From contig NC_091245.1 of NCBI RefSeq assembly GCF_042477335.2, positions 28,220,501-28,284,500 of the forward strand: DNA of 64,000 nucleotides. Reading direction: 5' to 3'. The notes beneath the pieces are model-generated. The model saw nothing but the letters and a program-made list of their open reading frames with translations. It had not been told where the DNA came from and ran no database searches. How positions within the stretch are numbered: the first letter of the stretch is position 1; each line of letters opens with the position of its first letter. Origin of the DNA: Ovis canadensis. Taxonomy: Eukaryota > Chordata > Mammalia > Artiodactyla > Bovidae. The translations under genes and the position numbers were made by a program. Shown in pieces: positions 56,772 to 64,000 of the stretch.

Positions 56772-57824
56772 TATATAACAATCTCTTCAAGAGTTTGGGA
56801 AGAGATGGGAATGCCAGACCACCTTACCTGCCTCCTGAGAAATCTGTATGCAGGTCAAGAAGCAATAGTTAGAACTGGACATGGAACAACAGACTGGTTC
56901 CAAATAGGGAAAGGAGTACATGGAGGCAGTATATTGTCACCCTGCTTATTTAACTTATATGCAGAGTACATCATGAGAAATGCTGGCCTAGATGAAGCAC
57001 AAGCTGGAATCAAGATTGCCGGGAGAAGTATCAATAACCTCAAATACACAGCTGACACCACCCTTATAGCAAAAAGTGAAGAAGAACTAAAGAGCCTATT
57101 GATGGAAGTGAAAGAGGAGAGTGAAAAAGCTGGCTTAAAACTCGGCATTCAGAAAACTAAGATTGTGGCATCCAGTCCCATCATTTCATGGGAAATATAT
57201 GGGGAAACAATGGAAACAGTGACAGACTTTATTTTCTTGGGCTCCAAAATCACTGCAGATGGTGACTGCAGCCATGAAATTAAAAGACACTTGCTCTTTG
57301 GAAGAAAAGCTATGACCAGCCTAGACAGCATATTGAAAAGCAGAGACATTACTTTGCTGACAAAGGTCCATCTAGTGAAAGTTATGCTTTTTCCAGTAGT
57401 CATGTATGGATGTGAGAGTTGGACTATAAAGACGGATGAGCACCAAAGAACTGATGCTTTTGAACTGTGGTGTTGGAGAAGACTCTTGAGAGTCCCTTGG
57501 ACTGCAAGGAGATCCAACCAGTCCATCCTAAAGAAAACCAGTTCTGGATATTCATTGGAAGGACTGATGCTGAAGCTGAAGCTGCAATACTTTGGCCACC
57601 TGACGCAGAGAACTGACTAGAAAAGACCCTGATGCTGGGAAAGATTGAAGTCAGGAGAATAAGGGGACAACGGAAGATGAGAAGGCTGGACGGCATCACC
57701 GACTTGATGGACATGAGTTTGAGCAAGCTCCTGGAGTTGGGGATAGACAGGGAAGCCTGGTGTGCTATAGTCCATGGGATTGCAAATAGTCAGACATGAC
57801 TGAGCAACTGAACTATATAACAAT
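56772..57824 (+). mobile_element. BovB 3' third, sense, with 11-bp TSD
   Basis: Starts in RT at about 56795, runs through KGVHGGSILSPCLFNLYAEY, a mutated active site YTAD (57045-57056) instead of YADD, then the C-terminal part to ACTGAGCAACTGAAC. The frame is open over most of its length. The direct repeat TATATAACAAT is at 56772-56782 and 57814-57824. About 12 nt next to the left repeat are not BovB. Confidence 0.93.
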
Positions 57825-58134
57825 ATCATGAACTGTATAATGTGAATGTGTCTTTTCAGGTCATGAAATGTAGATCCTTATCATCTAATGGCTGCATTGT
57901 ACCCCTCTATATGAATATACCAAGATTATTTAATGAATTCCCTCTTCTTAAATATTGCAGTTGCTAGTGATTTATGCCATATTTTACCAGGTTGCTGTAG
58001 AGTGTATGTGAGTGCCCATGTGCCCACACTAACACTGGGTGTGATTCTGTTACAGTCAGTGGCTTTTGATTAAAATGTACACATGAAACTGAACACTCCC
58101 TTTTTCTCCTTCCTTCTGCATGTCTCTTATTTAG
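57825..58134. other. Intron end before SCP2-like exon D
   Basis: No gene. It ends in a pyrimidine-rich tract (CCCTTTTTCTCCTTCCTTCT) and the acceptor TTATTTAG. Confidence 0.5.
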
Positions 58135-58214
58135 ATAAGAAGGCTGACTGTGCAATCACAATGACTGACTCAGACTTACTGGCTCTGATGACTGGTAAAA
58201 TGAATCCTCAGATG
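58135..58214 (+). pseudogene. SCP2-like exon D
   Basis: In the original frame, [14 protein letters not shown] then [13 protein letters not shown] follows; SCP2 normally has [21 protein letters not shown] here. Length is the expected 80 nt and there is no stop or frameshift within the exon. It forms part of the hydrophobic lipid-binding pocket of the SCP2 fold. The acceptor is TTTAG and the donor is ATG^GTAAGT. Because exon C is 2 nt short, translation from upstream would reach this exon out of frame. Confidence 0.9.
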
Positions 58215-58775
58215 GTAAGTATGATGGTACGTATGTCCTTGTATTAAGTGGATTTTAACCTGTTTCACTTCATCACCTATTTCAGCCTCATCCCATAAAG
58301 TGTAAAGTGGTCAAACCCACAAAACTCAGTGTTCCCCAAATATTCACTTAATGGATGACAAATAGTTGTGGAGCTAGCCATGTGTCAGCCATTGCCCTGT
58401 GTGCTGAAAATGTCCAGATGAATAAGAAATAGTTCACACGCTCTGGGCATCCAGTTTGGTATGAGACAGGTGTGCAGAAGAATAAGTGCAACCAAATATC
58501 TGTGGTGCCCTGTCTGGCTTGTGGTTGGAGAGTGTGGAAGAAGGAGAAGCCATATCTTCCTGGGCTGCCAGAGGATGCTTCACAGAGGGAATAATGCCTG
58601 GCTCTGTCCTGGGGGTGGTCAGGAGTCATCAGTGCACAGGTGGAGAGCAGGAGCCACCCAAATAGAAGAAAGAACTAGTTGTCACAGAGGCAAGACGTTT
58701 ACCTTTCGTATCTTTGCCTGTGCTCCTTTTTTGTCTGAGCTGTGATTTCCTTGACAAACTTATCTTTTAAAATGA
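58215..58775. other. Intron sequence, possibly an old repeat
   Basis: About 58360-58700 has the look of an ancient interspersed repeat (GCCATTGCCCTGTGTGCTGA, GGCTGCCAGAGGATGCTTCA) that I cannot assign. No gene. Confidence 0.35.
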
Positions 58776-58955
58776 TCTTAGGAACTTCCCTGGTGGTCCA
58801 GTGGCTAAGACTGTGCTCCCAAGGAATGGGGCTTGTGTTCGATCCTTGATCAGGGAACTAAATCTCACATGCTACAACTAAGAGTTTGCATTCTGCAATT
58901 AAAGATCCCTTATGCTGCAGGTAAGACTCAGCACAGCCAAATAAAATAAATGAAT
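58776..58955 (+). mobile_element. CHR-type SINE, sense
   Basis: GGAACTTCCCTGGTGGTCCA, GTGGCTAAGACTGTGCTCCC, TGATCAGGGAACTAAATCTC, AGACTCAGCACAGCCAAATA and an A-rich tail are the CHR SINE landmarks in order. Confidence 0.85.
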
Positions 58956-59408
58956 ATTAATTTAACAAAACAGAATGAACTTAGTTGTTATGTTCAAAGA
59001 CCGCCTACCACACTGTTGGGGAGCTATAGTCAGTACCTCTTCTGGGCCACTTACTGGACTGCTAGCCTAGCACTTGTCTCATTACACTAAGTTGTGATAT
59101 GCCTGTCTCTTCTCCCAGTAGAATGTGCATGTCTCAAGGGAACAAACCACATCTTGTTCATCTTTGTGTCTCCAGAACTTAGCATGATGCCTGGCATTTT
59201 TAAATTTTGACAATCACTGGATTAATTTGTATTTCTCTAAAATGTATTCATGGCTTGTATAGATTTTTCAGGCCCCCAGATTGTCAAGGGTCTTCTTATA
59301 TTCTTTACTGGCACAATGTTGAGCAGACTTGATATACATTATCGTAAATAACACAAAGAAGCTAAGATGCTGCTTCCCATTGTAGCCTTATTTTTTGCTG
59401 TTGTTGCC
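58956..59408. other. Intron sequence
   Basis: MIR/L2-like remnant at about 59090-59200 (GAATGTGCATGTCTCAAGGG, CAGAACTTAGCATGATGCCT). No gene. Confidence 0.4.
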
Positions 59409-59639
59409 TCAACCTTATTTGGGCTTCCCTGATGGCTCAGATGGTAAAGAATCTACCTATAATTTGGGAGACCCGATTCAATCCCTGGGTCAGAAAGATC
59501 CCTGGAGAAGGGAACGGCTACCAACTCCAGTATTCTTTCCTGGAGAATCCCATGGACAGAGGAGCCTGGCAGGCTACAGTCCATGAGATCACATGGAGTC
59601 AGACAGAACTGAAGCAACTAACACTTTCAGCCTTATTTG
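59409..59639 (+). mobile_element. Bov-tA SINE, sense, with TSD
   Basis: GGGCTTCCCTGATGGCTCAG, CCTGGGTCAGAAAGATCCCT, GGCTACCAACTCCAGTATTC and CTAACACTTTCAG at the end. Flanks TCAACCTTATTTG (59409-59421) and TCAGCCTTATTTG (59627-59639), one mismatch. Confidence 0.93.
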
Positions 59640-59654
59640 TTTTAGGTCTTGCTC

Positions 59655-59853
59655 CTGTGGTGAAGTCACTCAGTCGTATCCGACTCTTTGCAAACCCATG
59701 GACACCAGGCTCCTCTGTCCATGGGATTTTCTAGTCGAAAGTACTGGAATGGGTTGCCATTTCCTTCTCCAGGGAATCTTCCCGACCCAGGGATCAAACC
59801 CAGGTCTCCCGCATTGTAGACAGGCGCTTTACCATCTGAGCCACCAGGGTACC
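59655..59853 (-). mobile_element. Bov-tA SINE, antisense
   Basis: GTCACTCAGTCGTATCCGAC, GGGTTGCCATTTCCTTCTCC, GGATCAAACCCAGGTCTCCC and CATCTGAGCCACCAGGG at the right end. It lies in opposite orientation about 15-30 nt after the preceding SINE. Confidence 0.92.
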
Positions 59854-59859
59854 CTCATA

Positions 59860-61578
59860 ATTTTAAAGACTGGATAAAACAACTAAATCTGACTCCTACT
59901 TGTATTCCTTTTAAAAATGCTTATTCTAAGCAACTAAGCACATTTCAGCTGACGCATTGACAAGGGAGAGACTTGCATCTATGATGTTTCAGTTGAATGC
60001 ATACCACTGACGCTGACATTAGCACCCACTGGGCCCTCTTCAAAATCTGGACAGAACAGAGGCCACCAGTCCCAGAGCTGGCACGTCCCCCTTCCCACCC
60101 GCTGCAGCTCAGCCAGTGTGCACGCCATACACTTCCTTGGTAGCATGGTCAGGCCTCACACTCAGCTGCCCTCGTTCTCTCAGTTTATCTGTTTACCACC
60201 CATTTGGAGAGTAAAGCGTCAGCTTACTTTTCCTGAACACCTGTCGGCACCCAGAGGAATTAAAGATAAAAATGGGAGACCTTTGTGTTAATGTGCTAAT
60301 GGTCTTCCCTTATGCTCAGAAGAGGATTTGACTGGAAACCATTAAATGCAGTGGAAATTATAATTTATATGTTTGGCTACAGTTGAAGCAAAGCAATATG
60401 CTCTCTAGCAGAAAGCACATATGAAGAGCACCTTAGGGCCCAGATTTAAATGATTCTTTTGTTTGGAGTCTCTAAAAGGTGAGACTCATTTTTCTCTGTA
60501 ATCATTATTAAATAAAATAAATAAAAATTAAATAAAATATAATTTCTTCTTTTAATTAAGAAAAGGGAAATATGGTGAGTTTCTCTGGTAGGAACTACTG
60601 GTCCATATTTTTAAAAGACATATGTTAAATATATTGTGTTCTGAGACACTTGACCTTTAAGTCATCAGACAGAAGGCTGTGTGCCATATAGAAAGGAAAC
60701 ATTTAGTTTGTCCAGACAGAGGAGGGGGGGAAAAAAGGAATTAGTCACCCTCACCAGAAGGTGTAGAGAAGGCAGAGCTCTGTGCTTTCCTACTAGTGTG
60801 GCAGAAGAGCTCCTCACTTCTTAATATACTTGTTAGGAAGTGAAGGCTACCAGCAACTTTTCCTCTATTTTAAGAATTGAGTAAGAAGACTGAGATCATA
60901 GCAGAGAAATCATGCTATGTTCCCAATTTTGCTATTTCTTTAAAGTTTTCCTGGGGTTTTGTTACATGATAAATTTAGCAAACATCATGTGATCTAATCC
61001 CAGGCAGTTGTTAAGTGGAACAAATTGTGGCTCTGCACTTGGGACTGGTTTGAGTCTCCTTATTGAGCCAAAGATTCACACAGGCACCTCAGCAGGCTGC
61101 CTGGCCTCCCCCTGTAGGGAATACATCTTTATCATGTAGACCAAAAAAGGGAGAAAAATGGTGACATTTCATTGCCTAGATGCATCTGTAATCGAATCCC
61201 AAGTTTCTAAGTGTGTTACACGTGTGCTTTTCCCCCCTGCTGGCAGACCCACTGAATGCGTAATGTTTTTAAACAAAATCAGTCTAGTATGAACCCACTC
61301 TGCCTAATATTTGAGGAAAACAGGTAATGGCAGACTCAATTTCTAAGAGAACAGATTTGGGAAAGCTGTGTCTTTTGACTGCTCTGTGTAAAGCGTGACT
61401 TTTACAAAGTTACCCTTGTGAGGAATCTGGTGCTAAATCTATTCCCGAAAGCCAAGTTTCATATTTTGAAGAAAGTTTAAGAGACTTGGATAAATAAATC
61501 ATCTTGGGGCTGGACAGTCTAGAAATATTAACAATCTCAAAACAACAAATAATAAATTTTCTTTCTTCTTCCTCACAG
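59860..61578. other. Intron before SCP2-like exon E, few repeats
   Basis: The longest stretch of the window in which I recognise no mobile element. Notable only: GGAGGGGGGGAAAAAA at about 60720-60736. It ends with TTTCTTCTTCCTCACAG, a good 3' splice site. Confidence 0.5.
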
Positions 61579-62300
61579 GCCTTTTTTCAAGGCAAATTGA
61601 AAATCACTGGCGATGTGAGTCTGGCTATGAAATGACAAAATCTCCAGCTTCAGCCACAGGCAAAGCTAAGCTGTAAAGAACTCCCTTTGCCTACCTTTGA
61701 AAATCAAGTTGAGATATATAGATATACATATATTTCATTGTCAGAACTTAGATTGAAACTACATATTGGGAAATAGCATGAAATTTGTTTTTAAATGGGT
61801 GTGACCAATCTCGTTTTTCCTAAGCCCTGGGTGAATAGAACCTGATGGTTTACTACTGCTTTGCTGAACTGCATACAACTGTGCATTGCAAAGTTAATAT
61901 GGTAATTATGGTTTGGGGTAAAATTGAATTTTAGAATAAAATTAGGAATAGCAAAATCCAAAAACTATGTAAACAAAAGCTCTCATTTTGGTTATAAAGT
62001 ACATTTGAGGATTCTTGTGCTGAAGATTCAATTTAAGTTTTCTTTGGGAGAGCTAGGGAAGAAACAGAATGCCAGTAGCTGGCCATATTTAGTGTCGTGC
62101 GCTTAATGGCCTCAACCTATTTCCCAGTGACAATTTTTTAAATTCTGTATTGGGATTAAAAAAAAAATCTTTAAAATTTTGCATTTCATGCCATCAAAGC
62201 AGTATTTTTTTCCCACATTAAAGAAATATGATCAAAGTTTGGGAGTAAATATCTATTTTTAAATGAGTTTCTTTCTTGAAAAAATTCAGTGTATTAGAAA
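61579..62300 (+). pseudogene. SCP2-like terminal exon with premature stop and lost AKL signal
   Basis: The exon reads AFFQGKLKITGDVSLAMK and then TGA (61633-61635), where SCP2 has a leucine codon. The next codons still match the normal ending QNLQLQP. A 2-nt insertion (CA) after the proline codon shifts the remaining G-K-A-K-L codons out of frame, so the C-terminal AKL peroxisomal targeting signal is lost twice over. The original stop aligns with TAA at 61674-61676. Downstream sequence to about 62300 is taken as 3' UTR; AATAAA occurs at about 61935. The end of the UTR is not defined. Confidence 0.85.
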
Positions 62301-63120
62301 CATAAAATGCTGTTGAGAAAATTGAAGAAATGAGTTTGCTTTGACATGCACAATTTTCAAATTATACTCATATTACTTTAATTAAATTCATAAAACTCTC
62401 TTTTCTTTGTTATAATTTTCCTTTTCCATATGTTTAGTTTACTAGCCACATTTATCTTTCTAGATTTTCTAATGCTAATGCTGTTTCTATAATTCAGTAA
62501 GATATGGGGTAAAATAATGCTTTCAGAAGAATGTTTAATAGAAAATTGCCCTTCCTCATCTCTTTTTTTTTTAATTATGTATCTTCTTTTTGTTCAGAGT
62601 TCTCTAAATGATAGAGAGTAAGAGAAACATTGGAGATTTACAATCTGAGTTATCTAGACTACTATTTACTGCTACGTTCCCATAGTCAGTCACTACTAGT
62701 TCTTGGTTAGGGATGTACTGTGTTGTGGTGGAAGGGGCACCTGACTAGGAGTCAGGAGTCTTGTTTCTCTTAGGCAAATTAGTAATGTCTGACAGTTTCT
62801 AACCTATTAAAATAGGGCATTTATGATGGTCCATAAGGCTCCCTCTGTTCTGATAATCCTGTGAGTCTACTCAGAGGCCAGCAGAACTGTTTGGGAGTTA
62901 TTTAGGCCATGCCTTTCTGCTGTTACACAATTACTTTTACCCAAAGATGGGTCAGAGGCAAAAAGCTGGGTGGTTTCAGTTGTTTGTTTAGATGTTCGGC
63001 ATCTCTACTAATCAAATCAGCACTGTGGATCCCATAGTCCTTGGCCATTTAACTTTGCATGTCCTGCAACAAGCAGAACAGTATCTGGGAATGGGGCAAT
63101 ATGGTAAGTTAAGCCAGTTT
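62301..63120. other. Sequence after the SCP2-like 3' UTR
   Basis: A MIR-like segment is at about 62720-62870 (GGCACCTGACTAGGAGTCAG, GTTTCTCTTAGGCAAATTAG). The rest is AT-rich and unassigned and could be more 3' UTR or flank. Confidence 0.4.
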
Positions 63121-63363
63121 AAGTTGATTTCAGGTTTCCCAGGTGGCTTGGCAGTAAAGAATTCACCTGCCAATGCCAGAGCTGCAGGAGATGCGGGTTC
63201 GATCCCTGGGCCAGGAACATCCGCTGGAAGAGGAAATGGCAACCCACTCCAGTATTCTTGCCTGAAGAATCCCATGGACAGAGGAGCCTGGCGGGCTACA
63301 GTCCATGAGGTCTCAAAGATTCATACATGACTGAACAATTGGACAGGAGCACGAGTTGATCTC
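63121..63363 (+). mobile_element. Bov-tA SINE, sense
   Basis: GGTTTCCCAGGTGGCTTGGC, GCGGGTTCGATCCCTGGGCC, GGAAATGGCAACCCACTCCA, CTGGCGGGCTACAGTCCATG. Near-repeats AGTTGATTTCAGG before and AGTTGATCTCAAG after are the probable TSD. Confidence 0.92.
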
Positions 63364-63631
63364 AAGTCCCGAAAATGCATTCGGAATACAGACTTACTTC
63401 CTAATCATGTTGGCTTTTTATTCTGTGAAGAAAAAAAATACTTCAAGAAAAAAGTTCCAACAAAATGTCTGATTTACTTGCAGTTTGGATTTGCTGTATT
63501 ATTCTGCTTCCTGTCGTTCAGGATAACAGGAGATATTTGTTATAGGCTTTAGGATGAACCTGAAAAAAAAAAAGAAAGCCCAAAACTGGTTCTTGGAGTA
63601 GAGATGTGTCTATATATAAATGCAATTTATA

Positions 63632-64000
63632 TTATTCAAAAAACTAAGATCATGGCATCCAGTCCCATCACTTCATGGCAAATAGATGGGGAAACAATGG
63701 AAATAGTGACAGACTATTTTCTTGGGCTCCAAAATCACTGCAGATGGTTACTGCAGCCATGAAATTTAAAAGACTCTTGCTCCTTGGAAGAAAAGCTATC
63801 ACAAACCTAGACAACATATTAAAAAGCAGAGACCACTTTGCCAACAAAGGTCTGTCTATTCAAAGCTATGGTTTTTCCAGTAGTCATGTATGGATGTGAG
63901 AACTGGACCATAAAGAAAGCTGAGTGCCAAAGAATTGATGTTTTTGAACTGTGGTGTTGGAGAAGACTCTTGAGAGTCCTTTGGATTGTAAGGAGATTCA
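63632..64000 (+). mobile_element. BovB fragment running off the window end
   Basis: From CAAAAAACTAAGATCATGGC it follows the BovB C-terminal region (LLLGRKAITNLDNILKSRD) with several frameshifts, reaching CTGTGGTGTTGGAGAAGACT near the end. The 3' end lies outside the window. Confidence 0.9.

Larger units (their letters stand above)
26006..61676 (+). pseudogene. SCP2-like duplicated (unprocessed) pseudogene, last five exons
   Basis: Five exon-like blocks in order and on one strand match the 3' end of SCP2, which encodes SCPx (a peroxisomal 3-oxoacyl-CoA thiolase fused to a lipid-transfer domain) and, from an internal start, sterol carrier protein 2. Block lengths are 154, 103, 128 and 80 nt plus a terminal exon; the expected lengths deduced from the known protein are 154, 103, 130 and 80. 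Intervening introns are about 11.4, 6.6, 13.8 and 3.4 kb. All internal boundaries keep AG and GT. Coding lesions are listed with each exon; together they rule out an SCP2 product ending in the AKL peroxisomal signal. Because introns are present it is not an mRNA-derived copy. The earlier thiolase exons were not found upstream. Transcription cannot be judged from sequence. Confidence 0.85.

Noticed and set aside
26006-61676. A functional SCP2 gene
   Set aside because: In-frame stop in exon B, 2-nt deletion in exon C, and nonsense plus frameshift in the terminal exon preclude a normal product ending in AKL.

Overview
This is mammalian nuclear DNA from a bovid ruminant (cattle, buffalo, sheep, goat or a relative). 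The diagnosis rests on repeats: BovB (RTE-type) LINE copies, BOV-A2 and Bov-tA SINEs, CHR-type SINEs and ruminant L1 3' ends fill much of the window, over older L2, MIR, L1M and MLT1 debris. By my hand-drawn boundaries BovB alone covers about 16-17 kb (roughly a quarter). There is no intact protein-coding gene, no tRNA or rRNA gene and no CRISPR-like structure. The longer open frames are BovB reverse transcriptase fragments or their antisense shadows.

The organising feature is a broken, intron-containing copy of the 3' half of SCP2 (sterol carrier protein 2 / SCPx) on the + strand. Five consecutive exons sit at 26006-26159, 37523-37625, 44254-44381, 58135-58214 and from 61579. Every internal exon keeps AG/GT splice boundaries and near-exact length, but the coding sequence carries a compensated frameshift pair, an in-frame stop, a 2-nt deletion, and a nonsense codon plus a 2-nt insertion that remove the C-terminal AKL peroxisomal signal. 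I read it as a duplicated (unprocessed) pseudogene whose introns have been filled with retroelements. I did not find the earlier thiolase exons in 1-26005; that stretch would be intron 5' of the first exon seen.

Layout: 1-3060 unassigned intron-like DNA with a BOV-A2 and a strong G-quadruplex-type tract; 3061-6349 a full-length, inactivated BovB with an 11-bp target-site duplication (TSD); 6350-14420 BovB fragments, CHR SINEs and a split MLT1 LTR; 14420-19263 antisense L1 with later insertions; 19780-25768 SINEs and BovB, including a BovB inserted head-on into another BovB; 26006-37625 first two SCP2-like exons with an endogenous retrovirus remnant (gag part, an inverted gag piece, an integrase-end part) and an RPS20 processed pseudogene; 37626-44381 a duplicated exon-intron junction, BovB, BOV-A2, L1M and the third exon; 44575-52700 MIR, L2 and a full-length antisense BovB inside an MLT1 LTR; 53064-57824 hAT-like, L1M, SINE and BovB copies; 58135-62300 the last two SCP2-like exons and 3' UTR; the window ends inside another BovB.

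No new genetic system is evident. The items most worth checking are the SCP2 copy with intact splicing but dead coding sequence, the two full-length BovB insertions, the long BovB inverted repeat, the inverted retroviral gag piece, and several small tandem or inverted duplications that look like replication template-switch events.
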